From assembly GCF_029433445.1 (NCBI RefSeq), contig NZ_JAQTIC010000007.1, positions 1 to 64,000 of the forward strand: a stretch of 64,000 bases of DNA. The letters run 5' to 3'. Of this stretch, positions 56,309-64,000 are shown in pieces. Position 1 is the stretch's first letter; each line of letters begins with the position of its first letter. Under the pieces are notes generated by a model. The model saw nothing but the letters and a program-made list of their open reading frames with translations, was not told the origin of the DNA and did no database searches. The translations under genes were made by a program, and so were the position numbers. Source of the stretch: Lactobacillus sp. ESL0701. GTDB lineage: Bacteria; Bacillota; Bacilli; Lactobacillales; Lactobacillaceae.

Positions 56309-57971
56309 TTTTGTGGAATTGCATGCCCGCCAAAGAGCAGAGGCATTACTCGATCAAGGTACTGAACGTGAACTAGTTGGACCGTTTGCCGGCATGATTT
56401 CACCACATTTAGAGCCGCAAAATATCGTGCCCGAATCAGATGACGGTGTCGTAATTATGAGGGGAACCATGAATGATCAGCAAGTGGTGATTATCTCAAT
56501 TGAAGGTTCATTTCAGGGCGGGGGCATTGGTGAAGTTTCTGGTGCGAAAATTGTGGCGGCATTAGAGCACGCGCTAGCTGATAATCAAGCAGGTAAAACA
56601 ATCTACCCCATTCTAATTTTGGATACGGGCGGTGTCCGGCTGCAAGAAGCCAATTATGGGCTGCTGGCAATTTCTGAAATCCAAAATATGGTAATTGCCT
56701 TGAAGAAATATGTTCCGGTAATTGGTCTAATACCTGGGCGTGTTGGCTCTTTTGGCGGGATGTCAATTACCAGTGCGTTATTGTCCTACTTAATCGGTAC
56801 GGACAAGGCAAGAATCGGCTTAAATGGTCCTGAGGTAATTGAACAGGAAGCTGGCGTGCGTGAGTGGGATGCTTCTGATAAGAATTTGATTTGGGATACT
56901 TTAGGTACCAAGCAGCGGCAAAAGACCGGTATTATTGATGAGGTTACCGCAGACGATATTACTTCAATCAAGCTGGCAATTAATGAAGCAATTTCTAAGA
57001 AAAAGGATACCCATCGCGATCAACGCAGTGACTTTTATCTGTCATTACTCGATCAATTGGACTTGCAGCAGCCACTAACTATTGCTACTTATAATGAGCT
57101 ATATCAAGAAGTTGCAGTTAAGCCGCACCACTTGGCAACCGCAATTGCCGGTACTGAAGCTAAAACTAAGTCTCGTGGTCGCAATTGGTTCGAGTTGTTA
57201 ACCGGCATAAAAAATGCTACAAGTCAGGTGGCTACTGTCTTACACGCGCAGAAAGATAATCGTGAGTACATTGCGATTGTGCCGGATGAGCAAAATCGTT
57301 TTCCACGAGTTCGCCGAGGTGAAGTGGGTCTTGAAGAAGGATTCACGGTTGCTAGTGTGGTTAATGATTTAGTTGAACAGGATAAAGAAAAAGCTGAAAA
57401 GACCCCGATTGTCTTACTAGTTGATGTGCCTAGTCAAGCTTACGGTTATAAAGAAGAATTGATCGGCATCCATTTGGCATTAGCAGCAAGTGCCAGTGCC
57501 TACGCGAGAGCCCGGCAAAGTGGTCACAAAATCGTGGCTTTAATTGTTGGGGATGCCGTTTCTGGCGGCTTTTTGGCACATGGTTTGCAGTCTAACCGGT
57601 TAGTGGCATTAGATGATCTGGCAATAACAGTTCAGGCAATGAGTAAGGCTTCCAGCGCACGAATTACCCAGCGGACAATTGCCGAAGTTGAAGCAGCGAC
57701 TAAACATGTGCCAGCCATGGCGTATGATATTGAAAATTATCAAAAATTAGGTGCCCTGTACAATTTGCTTCCCCAAGTTAAGGGCTATGACCATGACGAA
57801 CAAGCTGTAAGAGCAGTTAAACAAGCTTTAGATGATGCTTTTGCCAGTTTGGAAGGTGCTCCAACTGATCTGTCTTTTCGTTATACCAATGAGATTGCGG
57901 TGAATGGCGCGGCTAGCGGTCGCAAAGCTACTAATCAAGTTAGAAAATTGCTGGCTGAAGAATGGAACTAA
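56298..57971 (+). CDS. mdcD: Malonate decarboxylase fused beta/gamma (carboxyltransferase-like) subunit
   Basis: This 557-residue protein joins the two decarboxylase subunits that are usually separate. Residues 1-~255 correspond to MdcD (beta: GSFQGGGIGEVSGAKI, ILDTGGVRLQEANYG, GRVGSFGGMSITSALLSYL). Residues ~295-557 correspond to MdcE (gamma: NWFELLTGIKN, LLVDVPSQAYGYKEELIGIHLALAA, IVGDAVSGGFLAHGLQSNR). There is no intervening stop or start region. The product should perform the biotin-independent decarboxylation of malonyl-S-ACP. It overlaps mdcC and mdcG. Confidence 0.93.
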   Translation: MNNSFVELHARQRAEALLDQGTERELVGPFAGMISPHLEPQNIVPESDDGVVIMRGTMNDQQVVIISIEGSFQGGGIGEVSGAKIVAALEHALADNQAGKTIYPILILDTGGVRLQEANYGLLAISEIQNMVIALKKYVPVIGLIPGRVGSFGGMSITSALLSYLIGTDKARIGLNGPEVIEQEAGVREWDASDKNLIWDTLGTKQRQKTGIIDEVTADDITSIKLAINEAISKKKDTHRDQRSDFYLSLLDQLDLQQPLTIATYNELYQEVAVKPHHLATAIAGTEAKTKSRGRNWFELLTGIKNATSQVATVLHAQKDNREYIAIVPDEQNRFPRVRRGEVGLEEGFTVASVVNDLVEQDKEKAEKTPIVLLVDVPSQAYGYKEELIGIHLALAASASAYARARQSGHKIVALIVGDAVSGGFLAHGLQSNRLVALDDLAITVQAMSKASSARITQRTIAEVEAATKHVPAMAYDIENYQKLGALYNLLPQVKGYDHDEQAVRAVKQALDDAFASLEGAPTDLSFRYTNEIAVNGAASGRKATNQVRKLLAEEWN

Positions 57972-58582
57972 TTCCACCGCATACTCTAATTAAGGTATCT
58001 AATCTTGCCGCACTAGTGCCACATGAATTACCGCTTTGGGCACAAAAAATGCTTGCTCAGGCACCTTATGTGATTGTGCGGCGTGGTGATCAAGGCGCGC
58101 AAATTCCAGTGGGCATTCGCGGCTTTAATAGAAGTCAACGTTTTGCGACCTTTTTACCATCAGGGCAGTGGCAGAAGCTAATTAGTCCGCAGCAAGCACT
58201 AAGGTACTTACCCAATTTGGCAAAAGAACGGGCAAAGCTTGCGGCATTTATAAAGTTGCGGGAAATCATGCCGCTGCTTAATGGCTATAATTGGGGTATC
58301 AGCGGCAGTTTGCAATTTGAGCTGGTTACAGGAATTCCAGTTGTTAATGCGGCTTCAGACGTTGATATTATTCTGCCGAATCTTCCTCGAATGCCCCGTC
58401 GTGAAGCAAGTGGCTTAATTGATCGACTGCAGGCAGTTTATCCAGAAATTCATACCGATATTCAGGTTACAAAAGGACAAAACGGCTTCTCTCTAGAAGA
58501 ATTTGCCCAGCAGCGAGCAGATACGATTTTATTAAAAACGATGACGGGACCAAAATTAGTGACCGACCCGTGGCAAGAATAA
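57962..58582 (+). CDS. mdcG: Malonate decarboxylase holo-ACP synthase (phosphoribosyl-dephospho-CoA transferase)
   Basis: MdcG transfers the triphosphoribosyl-dephospho-CoA precursor onto MdcC. The 206-residue protein has the nucleotidyltransferase signature GISGSLQFELVTG near residue 112 followed by SDVDIIL. It starts ten bases before the end of the fused beta/gamma gene. The precursor-synthesising partner MdcB (CitG-like) is not encoded in this window. Confidence 0.9.
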   Translation: MELIPPHTLIKVSNLAALVPHELPLWAQKMLAQAPYVIVRRGDQGAQIPVGIRGFNRSQRFATFLPSGQWQKLISPQQALRYLPNLAKERAKLAAFIKLREIMPLLNGYNWGISGSLQFELVTGIPVVNAASDVDIILPNLPRMPRREASGLIDRLQAVYPEIHTDIQVTKGQNGFSLEEFAQQRADTILLKTMTGPKLVTDPWQE

Positions 58583-58586
58583 AAAT

Positions 58587-58621
58587 AAAAACCTCGTTTC
58601 ATAAATTGAAACGGGGTTTTT
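58587..58621. terminator. Bidirectional terminator between mdcG and the EIIC-like gene
   Basis: AAAAACCTCGTTTCA and TGAAACGGGGTTTTT flank a five-base loop, serving both converging units. Confidence 0.88.
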
Positions 58622-58625
58622 ATCA

Positions 58626-59669
58626 TTAACTGAAATCTAATTCAAAGTCTTTACTAGTGAAGTAATGTAATTGATGGTTGAAAATGTAATTCATTAATAA
58701 TCCCAGACTAACAGGCACGACTACGAAAAGGATGGTTATCAAGATAATATTAGCTGCATTTGCTGGGCGAGAAGCCATTGCAGCCAGTGGTCCGATTAAA
58801 CCAGAAAAGCCGAAGCCGGCACTCATTGGTGTGCCGCCAATTTTAAAAATTGCTCCCAGACCACCGGCTATTCCGGCATTAATTAGTACAGGTACCAGCA
58901 GCTTAGGTTTAGTCATTAGGTTTGCCATTTGCATTTTAGGTGAGCCTAGGAAATGAGCAATTGAAGTACCAATAGAATTGGCTTGCCAACCAAAGATTGC
59001 TAGACTAAAGCTGGCAGCTGTAATGCCTAGATTAGCTGAACCGGAAGCAATGCCAGCAAGACTAATGGCTGTGGCAATCCCAACTGAAGAAATTGGCGAG
59101 ACAATTAGTAAGGCAAAGATAATCCCCATGATAATCCCCATTAATATCGGCTGCAGGTTAGTTAAGTGCTCAATGCCGATACCGATCAAGGCAGTTAATT
59201 GACCAACTGGAATTTTAGTCAGGCTGCCAAGACCACCAGCAATTATCAATACTAATAGCGGAACTAATAAAATCGTGTAGGCCTTGAGTTTTTTACCTAA
59301 AAATAAAACCACGGCATAACCAATCATGATAGTAATGGCTGTATTAATGACGTCTCCGCTGCCGTTGACGGTGATTTTACCATTCTTCATTACGAAATTA
59401 CCGGCGCCAGCAGTTGCAGCTAAAGCTAGAGAAGATGTTTGAATGGGAGTTAATTTCCCAGTCATACCTACACACACCGCGCTGATTGCGGGCAAAAGTC
59501 CCGCCGCGAATGCAGTTAAGGTTAGAATAAAACTCAGCCCCGACCAAGTCGGCACCAGTGCCTTGACTAGCTGGTTGACTAAGGCTCCGGGAATTAACGC
59601 AACGACAATTCCCGTGGATAAGCCGTTTAAAGTATTTAAAACAATTTCTTTAACAGTTTTCATTGACAT
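58626..59669 (-). CDS. PTS_EIIC_2-type polytopic membrane protein
   Basis: This ~347-residue, Gly/Ala-rich membrane protein has about nine or ten hydrophobic segments. It includes LPAISAVCVGMTGKLTPIQTSSLALAA and GGTPMSAGFGFSGLIGPLAAM. The pattern matches the PF13303 family, which is distantly related to PTS EIIC but lacks EIIA/EIIB partners. Its substrate is unknown. AGGAG at 59674-59678 favours the ATG at 59669 (spacing 4), with 59663 (spacing 10) as the alternative. A leader with an attenuator-like terminator precedes it, and the leader codons hint at aromatic amino acid control. Confidence 0.8.
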   Translation of the reverse strand: MSMKTVKEIVLNTLNGLSTGIVVALIPGALVNQLVKALVPTWSGLSFILTLTAFAAGLLPAISAVCVGMTGKLTPIQTSSLALAATAGAGNFVMKNGKITVNGSGDVINTAITIMIGYAVVLFLGKKLKAYTILLVPLLVLIIAGGLGSLTKIPVGQLTALIGIGIEHLTNLQPILMGIIMGIIFALLIVSPISSVGIATAISLAGIASGSANLGITAASFSLAIFGWQANSIGTSIAHFLGSPKMQMANLMTKPKLLVPVLINAGIAGGLGAIFKIGGTPMSAGFGFSGLIGPLAAMASRPANAANIILITILFVVVPVSLGLLMNYIFNHQLHYFTSKDFELDFS

Positions 59670-59682
59670 CATTCTCCTAAAT

Positions 59683-59774
59683 AAAAAACTCACACAGGAC
59701 GACAACTGTGTGAGCTTTTAGAAGAAAGTACTTAAGGACGCGCAGTTGTCAGATATACTAGACCTGCGTGTCCT
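59683..59774 (-). promoter_or_regulatory. Attenuator-like leader hairpins of the EIIC-like gene
   Basis: On the minus strand hairpin 1 pairs AGGACACGCAG (59774-59764) with CTGCGCGTCCT (59745-59735), one mismatch. The intrinsic terminator pairs CTCACACAG with CTGTGTGAG followed by six Ts (59714-59683), directly before the gene's ribosome site. GACAACTG (59750-59743) can instead pair with CAGTTGTC (59708-59701), which breaks both hairpins. Such mutually exclusive structures are typical of transcription attenuators. Confidence 0.75.
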
Positions 59775-59796
59775 AATGTAATGGCAAATACGGCAC

Positions 59797-59871
59797 TCAG
59801 ATCAAATTGCTAAAGTACCGAAAATAATATTTAACTTGTAGTTGATTTAATTGTTTACTCGTCGTCATCAT
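59797..59871 (-). CDS. Putative 24-codon leader peptide with clustered Tyr/Phe codons
   Basis: A short ORF starts ATGATG with AGAGG six bases upstream and ends TGA. Its second half reads KYYFRYFSNLI, so five of seven consecutive codons after the Lys are Tyr or Phe. It is the first ORF of the transcript, lies between a consensus promoter and the attenuator hairpins, and has no recognisable domain. I infer a regulatory leader peptide whose translation reports aromatic aminoacyl-tRNA supply; this has not been tested. Confidence 0.55.
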   Translation of the reverse strand: MMTTSKQLNQLQVKYYFRYFSNLI

Positions 59872-59900
59872 TGGCTACCTCTCATAAATATTTAATCAGT

Positions 59901-59929
59901 ATCATACTAAAGTATTTATAAAAAGGCAA
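59901..59929 (-). promoter_or_regulatory. Promoter of the EIIC-like transcript
   Basis: On the minus strand TTGCCT and TATGAT are spaced exactly 17 bases apart. Transcription would start about 20-25 bases before the leader peptide. Confidence 0.7.
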
Positions 59930-60082
59930 GTAAAATTGCAAAAAAGTTAAACTCGTTGAAGATAGCATGAGTTTACTAGCTAAGCTTCAATAGTTATCAA
60001 AAAGAAAATTTTTATGAAAATTTTAATTTAAAGTAGATAATAAATGCTATAATTTGAACATAATATAAGGAGGAATTAGTTA

Positions 60083-61441
60083 ATGAAAACCCAAGAAATC
60101 GATAATTATGCTGAAAAAATCCGTCAGAATTTCCGTTTGCCAAGTTTGGGTCTGGGAATTTATTACAAAGGGGAAACTTACAGTCACGTCTATGGCGATG
60201 CTGAGCAAGATACGTTGTATCCTCTTGCTTCAATTTCGAAGACTTTTTTGGCAACAGCGATTTGCAAGTTGGCTGATGAAGGCAAGATTGATTTGGATGA
60301 GCCACTTAAGAAGTATTGGTCTGGATTTAACATGGTTGATCCGTATGTTGCCGAGCATTTGACATGGCGGGATGCCTTGAGTCACCAGAGTGGTTTGCCA
60401 GCTCATGATTGGATGCGGTTCACTAATTGGAATAAGCAGGACTTAACATTAGCGCAAAAGGCTGAAGCGGTTGGTCACTTAGAGCCTAACCATGAATTAC
60501 GTGTTGAAATGCAGTACAGCAACTTGATTTTTGCGGTGGCAACTTATGTAATGGAGCAGGTAATTAACAAAGACTATGGTTCATACATTCGTGAGAACTT
60601 ATTAAAGCCTCTGCACTTGGAGAATACGTTTATTAATCACCATGAATGTGAGCGCAATAGGATTGCCAAGCCATATTTATTAGAACATGGCAACTTGCGT
60701 GAAGTACCGTTTATTGCGCCGGGCAAGGTTGGCGGCGCTAGCAGCATGCTTGCAAGTATTTCCGATTTGCTCGAATGGGGTAAATTCCAGTTGAAGACTG
60801 CACAATCTGGTAAAGGCGTTACCATGCAGCGCTATGAACCACAATCAATTATGCCAGTTGATCGTTCTTATGGTGGCGCGCACTTCTCTAATTATGGCTT
60901 GGGCATGATGATGGAAGACTACCACGGCTATAAGTATTTGTTCCATAGTGGTTCATATGTTGGCTACTGTTCATTCTTAGGTTTTGTTCCAGAGCTTGAT
61001 TTGGCCTTTGTTTCCACAATGAACTTGGATTCTACTGATGCGATTTTTGCCTTGGCATATCAAACGATTGATACCTTTGCCGGGCTTTCGCAGCATGACT
61101 GGATTAAAGCTTCTTCGGACTTTATGGCGCAAAGATTGGCAACTAAACAGCGTAAGTTTAGTGAAGCAGAAGGCGATAAGCCGCAGCCTGTTGAGGCTAA
61201 GCAGGAGCTATTGGGCGATTACCGTAATCCTGGTTATGGCATTGTCACAATTAGTGAGCAGAATGGCAAACTGATGGCAGCAATTGGTCCATGGCCATTC
61301 CCAATTATCGCTAATGAGCAAGGCGAGATGTTTGTCGAAATTAAAATTTATGATACTTTATTGCCGCTCAAGTTTACCGAGAATGGGTTGGAAATGATGA
61401 CTGAACCAGCATTGGGTAAGCCAACAATTTTTAAAAAATAG
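60083..61441 (+). CDS. Serine hydrolase of the beta-lactamase/class C family
   Basis: The 452-residue PF00144-type hydrolase has the nucleophile motif SISK near residue 50, the Tyr motif YSNL near 153, and HSGSYVGY near 293 in place of KTG. It also has a C-terminal ~90-residue lipocalin-like extension. There is no signal peptide, so it is cytosolic and more likely an esterase or D-peptide hydrolase than a beta-lactamase. AAGGAGG precedes the ATG. Monocistronic. Confidence 0.88.
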   Translation: MKTQEIDNYAEKIRQNFRLPSLGLGIYYKGETYSHVYGDAEQDTLYPLASISKTFLATAICKLADEGKIDLDEPLKKYWSGFNMVDPYVAEHLTWRDALSHQSGLPAHDWMRFTNWNKQDLTLAQKAEAVGHLEPNHELRVEMQYSNLIFAVATYVMEQVINKDYGSYIRENLLKPLHLENTFINHHECERNRIAKPYLLEHGNLREVPFIAPGKVGGASSMLASISDLLEWGKFQLKTAQSGKGVTMQRYEPQSIMPVDRSYGGAHFSNYGLGMMMEDYHGYKYLFHSGSYVGYCSFLGFVPELDLAFVSTMNLDSTDAIFALAYQTIDTFAGLSQHDWIKASSDFMAQRLATKQRKFSEAEGDKPQPVEAKQELLGDYRNPGYGIVTISEQNGKLMAAIGPWPFPIIANEQGEMFVEIKIYDTLLPLKFTENGLEMMTEPALGKPTIFKK

Positions 61442-61443
61442 TA

Positions 61444-61487
61444 AATAAATAGGAACCTCCTACATCAGGAGGTTCCTATTTATTTTT
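61444..61487. terminator. Bidirectional terminator after the serine hydrolase gene
   Basis: AAATAAATAGGAACCTCCT and AGGAGGTTCCTATTTATTT form a nearly 20-base perfect stem. The stop codon of the convergent SAP-domain gene lies within it. Confidence 0.9.
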
Positions 61488-62114
61488 CTTGAAGTGCTTA
61501 ATTTCTGCGGCATAAGTTTTAACTAAGTCAGACGTAAATCTTTTAGGTTTAGCTGAATTTTTAACGTGGTGCCATAAGATAGCCGCAACCTTTAGCTTAT
61601 TATTGAACTGTTGACTAACTGGATCTTGGCAGAAGTCACGGACAAAGCTATTCCATTGATAAGTCTGTTCTTCAGCAGTGCGGTTAACAATCTGTTGGTG
61701 CTGCTTAACTGAAGCTAATTCTTGATATTGGGTAATTAGGTCGGCAACGGTCATGTCTGTATCCTGGCGTGCCTCGGCTGCACGCTTAATAATCGCCATT
61801 TCCTTTTTGAAGGAAAAATGCTCAATATGAAAGTATTGAGCAAAAAATTGCCGACTGGCATCATTAAAGGAAAAGCCGGAGTCAACAATTGGCGTTGTCA
61901 AAGTAATTTCACTTACTGTTAATTGCCGCACCTGCTGCTTTTTTCTGGCTGGCTTAATCTGCTCTTTAGGTATGCCAGATAAAAAAGCTTCTAGATAGGA
62001 ATTAAGTTCAGCTTTGGTTCCAGAAGTTGGCAGTCCATATTGTCTGCATAAGTCTTGAAGTTCGGTCTTATAAAAATATTTTTGCTTAAATTCGTTCAAG
62101 GTCAGTTGTTTCAT
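61476..62114 (-). CDS. SAP-domain protein (DUF6434-like)
   Basis: The 212-residue soluble protein has an N-terminal SAP-type helix-extended-loop-helix (TELQDLCRQYGLPTSGTKAELNSYLEAFL, residues ~16-45), a fold that often binds DNA or RNA. It is followed by a central segment SEITLTTPIVDSGFSFNDASRQFF and a helical C-terminal half. The combination matches uncharacterised SAP/DUF6434 proteins of lactic acid bacteria. Function is unknown. It lies nine bases after the small membrane protein gene and has a poor ribosome site of its own, suggesting coupling. Confidence 0.7.
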   Translation of the reverse strand: MKQLTLNEFKQKYFYKTELQDLCRQYGLPTSGTKAELNSYLEAFLSGIPKEQIKPARKKQQVRQLTVSEITLTTPIVDSGFSFNDASRQFFAQYFHIEHFSFKKEMAIIKRAAEARQDTDMTVADLITQYQELASVKQHQQIVNRTAEEQTYQWNSFVRDFCQDPVSQQFNNKLKVAAILWHHVKNSAKPKRFTSDLVKTYAAEIKHFKKNK

Positions 62115-62123
62115 GGCAAATTT

Positions 62124-62369
62124 TTAGTTGTGAAGGTATTGAAATATGGTAATGACTACATCGACTTCGTTAATTGAATACAGCAGAAACAGAATGCCAA
62201 ATAAGCTACTGAGCCAAATTCTTAAAGTTTTGTATTTAGGAGGCTGATGTTGCCGCCGCTTTTTGAAAAAATCATAGAAAGGATATAAGAGGTATAAGCC
62301 AAGAGCTAAAGTTATGATTAATAGTAGCAAATTCAATAGTAGATTTGCTGGGCTAGTGGTAATTTCCAT
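62124..62369 (-). CDS. Small two-helix membrane protein of unknown function
   Basis: The 81-residue protein has two hydrophobic helices (LLLNLLLLIITLALGLYLLYPF and IWLSSLFGILFLLYS) joined by a basic loop (KKRRQHQPPKYK). I do not recognise a family. AGGAGG lies 9 bases before the ATG, a strong site, so expression is likely. It is the first gene of a two-gene unit with the SAP-domain protein. Confidence 0.65.
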   Translation of the reverse strand: MEITTSPANLLLNLLLLIITLALGLYLLYPFYDFFKKRRQHQPPKYKTLRIWLSSLFGILFLLYSINEVDVVITIFQYLHN

Positions 62370-62445
62370 AAAATTTTCCTCCTAATCTGGGTAGTAATTG
62401 TAGTATACGCTTTTTAGTCAATAGGTACTTAATAATTTTAAAAAC

Positions 62446-62490
62446 AAAAAAGCAGTTAAGATTCTTGCATCGTAATCTTAACTGCTTTTT
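62446..62490 (-). terminator. Terminator of the tRNA-Arg gene
   Basis: AAAAAGCAGTTAAGATT and AATCTTAACTGCTTTTT form a 17-base stem eight bases beyond the tRNA 3' end on the minus strand. Confidence 0.85.
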
Positions 62491-62498
62491 CTATTTAA

Positions 62499-62572
62499 TG
62501 ATCCGGGTGAGATTCGAACCCACGACCCACGGTTTAGAAGACCGTTGCTCTATCCAGCTGAGCTACCAGACC
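62499..62572 (-). tRNA. tRNA-Arg (anticodon TCT)
   Basis: The minus strand folds as a full cloverleaf: acceptor GGTCTGG/CCGGATC (with two G-T pairs), D arm GCTC/GAGC, anticodon stem ACGGT/ACCGT around CTTCTAA, and T arm GTGGG/CTCAC around TTCGAAT. The anticodon TCT (complement at 62536-62538) reads AGA/AGG. CCA is not encoded. Confidence 0.95.
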
Positions 62573-63069
62573 ATTGTATGTTTGTTTGTTCCTCAACAGA
62601 ACATTAACTATTATAGAGTAAAAAATTCCTAATTGCAACAAAAATTTTTAATTATTTTTGCCTTCAGTAGTAATCTGTGAATTAATGCTAATAATTAGTT
62701 CGAAAATCTACCTAGTTTTTAAATCATATTGATTTGATTTTGTTTGGCAGTTTTAGTAATTGCCTAGGCTATACAATAATTAAAACTGTATATTTTATTC
62801 TTTTAAAAATATAATTATTATTTTATAAATATAATTATATATTATATTGGAATTAGTTATATTAAAGTGAAATTATCACGTATTAACTGCTTATATTGCT
62901 TAAAAGTAAGGGAAAAGATGTTATTACAATTGTTTTACATTCTTTAAACAATAATATCCTCTTTGAATTTCGGATAAATAAAGTGTACAACCTACAAACC
63001 TCGTTATAAAATAACTTTTTGTTAATGTAACTATTAAATTTTATATGCTTTTTTATAAAGAGGGGTAGA
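62573..63069. other. AT-rich intergenic region without recognisable genes
   Basis: About 500 bases between the tRNA gene and the YSIRK gene are very AT-rich, with poly-A/T and ATATAT stretches around 62800-62850. I see no supported ORF. The minus-strand frame 62883-63197 runs into the YSIRK gene's coding start and has no ribosome site. The region probably holds the promoter and long 5' leader of the downstream surface-protein gene. Confidence 0.5.
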
Positions 63070-64000
63070 ATGTTAGGAAAAAACAATTTCTCTGAAAGAA
63101 TTAATAAAATGGACATGCAAGCTAAGCAGGACCGTTTTTCGATTCGAAAATTAAGTGTTGGGGCAACTTCAGTGCTGCTGGGCTTCACTTTCTTCACTAT
63201 GGGTGGACAAAATGTTCAAGCTGATACAGTCGATCCTAGCACTCAGGCTAAGGAAGTTGGACAAAATTCTCAGGCAAATAGTGCGGCTTCAGATGCTGAA
63301 CAAAATATTACTGGGTCGCAAACACCTGCTGCTCAGTCTAAGCCTGCAGCAAAACTTGATACTTATGATAAATTAAGTAAATTCTTGCGCGATGATGATC
63401 ATGATACTGCATCAGACAAAGTTAATGATTCCAAGCCTGCTGGTAATGTGCCAATTGCTGCAGCTAATGGTACTGCAGATCAAACACCTACGGCAAATAA
63501 ACCGGTTAATCAACCAATTGCTAATGAAAGTAGCACAGCAAATGGAGATACAGCTGCTACTAGTGATAATTCTAAGTCAAGTACAACAGATAATATTACT
63601 TCAGACAATCCGGTTAAGCCAAATACAGCAGCCAGTGTAGGTAATTCGACTGCAGCAACGGATAATAAGAATAAAGTTACTAATCAGCAAGATAAATTGA
63701 CCTTTAATACCGAGTCTCAACAACCCAAAGATGGCAAGTCATTTGCGGATACTACTGATGCGACTGTTTATGTTGCCAACTGGACAGACTTTCAAGCTGC
63801 ATTGACTAATAAGAATATTCATGACATTGAAGTCATTAATAATCTTCAGGCACCAGGTATTCCCGGAATGACTTTCGAAAATCGAATCACTATGCCAGCA
63901 CGTAAAATTATTATTAGGTCTGGTGGCAGTAAGGTTCCTGATGGTGGTTATATTATTGATTTTCGAATGTATGATCCTGAAGATCAAGACAACAGCCAGC
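63070..64000 (+). CDS. YSIRK-signal surface protein, N-terminal part (3' end outside window)
   Basis: From ATG 63070 (behind GAGGGG) the frame is open to the window end, giving 310 residues. Residues ~22-52 form a YSIRK-type signal peptide (FSIRKLSVGATSVLLG, cleavage after VQA). This is followed by a ~170-residue low-complexity Ser/Thr/Asn/Asp/Ala stretch. A folded domain begins at VYVANWTDFQAALTNKNIHDIEV, with GMTFENRITMPARKIIIRSGG after it. That pattern resembles the pectate-lyase-like beta-helix start seen in lactobacillar adhesins. The anchor region is not in the window. The Asp-rich linker and signal indicate export and wall display. Confidence 0.88.
   Translation, partial: MLGKNNFSERINKMDMQAKQDRFSIRKLSVGATSVLLGFTFFTMGGQNVQADTVDPSTQAKEVGQNSQANSAASDAEQNITGSQTPAAQSKPAAKLDTYDKLSKFLRDDDHDTASDKVNDSKPAGNVPIAAANGTADQTPTANKPVNQPIANESSTANGDTAATSDNSKSSTTDNITSDNPVKPNTAASVGNSTAATDNKNKVTNQQDKLTFNTESQQPKDGKSFADTTDATVYVANWTDFQAALTNKNIHDIEVINNLQAPGIPGMTFENRITMPARKIIIRSGGSKVPDGGYIIDFRMYDPEDQDNSQ

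Noticed and set aside
59443-59721. Plus-strand 92-codon ORF opposite the EIIC-like gene
   Set aside because: It is antisense to a well-supported membrane protein and to its terminator hairpin, with no ribosome site.
59683-59880. T-box riboswitch upstream of the EIIC-like gene
   Set aside because: There is no T-box consensus (compare the clear AGGGTGGTACCGCG before pheS); the layout fits a leader-peptide attenuator better.
62883-63197. Minus-strand ORF of 104 codons upstream of and overlapping the YSIRK gene
   Set aside because: It covers the start, ribosome site and signal peptide of the plus-strand YSIRK gene, has no ribosome site, and its composition is that of antisense AT-rich DNA.

Overview
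The window is AT-rich chromosomal DNA from a low-GC Gram-positive bacterium, most likely a Lactobacillus of the S-layer-bearing acidophilus/delbrueckii type. The pointers are C-terminal SLAP repeats on a giant serine-rich surface protein, a YSIRK signal peptide at the right edge, a T-box upstream of pheST, PyrR-controlled pyr genes, PepX, and L33/5-FCL/rhomboid/YqgQ synteny typical of Firmicutes. I do not assign a species.

Layout. 1-3072: 3' part of a serine-rich-repeat adhesin ending in three SLAP-like modules. 3.3-10.3 kb: housekeeping genes (yidC2, acylphosphatase, SpoU methyltransferase, HxlR regulator, T-box-pheST, greA). 10.3-19.6 kb: GlcNAc-kinase-like ATPase, class B PBP, rpmG, 5-formyl-THF cyclo-ligase, rhomboid, yqgQ, inactive-looking rhodanese, miaA, ynbB, glnA. 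19.7-22.5 kb: two transporters. 22.6-33.4 kb: the complete UMP pathway in three transcription units (pyrFE leftward; pyrD; pyrR-pyrB-pyrC-pyrAA-pyrAB rightward). Three PyrR attenuators precede pyrF, pyrR and pyrB; none is visible before pyrD. 33.5-36.3 kb: pepX and an ArsC/Spx protein.

36.5-45.6 kb is a type I restriction-modification island: hsdR-hsdM-hsdS, then a tyrosine recombinase, then a second, promoterless hsdS cassette in opposite orientation. A perfect 107-bp inverted repeat and a 15-bp inverted repeat link the two hsdS copies, which is the architecture of a DNA-inversion phase-variable specificity switch giving up to four specificities. Decayed DinJ/YafQ-type toxin-antitoxin genes, and possibly a decayed small membrane toxin, lie inside the invertible segment. 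A structured, terminator-ended candidate small RNA lies just beyond it.

46-53 kb: a 2-hydroxyacid dehydrogenase, a membrane-embedded LuxR-type regulator, an MFS-amidohydrolase pair, and an OppA-type lipoprotein. 53.4-58.6 kb: a biotin-independent malonate decarboxylase operon (mdcH-A-C-DE-G) with fused beta/gamma subunits and no local mdcB. 58.6-59.9 kb: a PTS_EIIC_2-type membrane protein preceded by a consensus promoter, a 24-codon leader peptide rich in Tyr/Phe codons near its end, and mutually exclusive hairpins including a terminator. This looks like a ribosome-sensing attenuator. 60-62.6 kb: serine hydrolase, SAP-domain protein, small membrane protein, tRNA-Arg(TCT). 63070 to the end: the start of another YSIRK surface protein.

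The most interesting items are the hsdS inversion locus, the aromatic-codon leader before the EIIC-like gene, the candidate sRNA at 45.8 kb, and the unusual mdc gene set.
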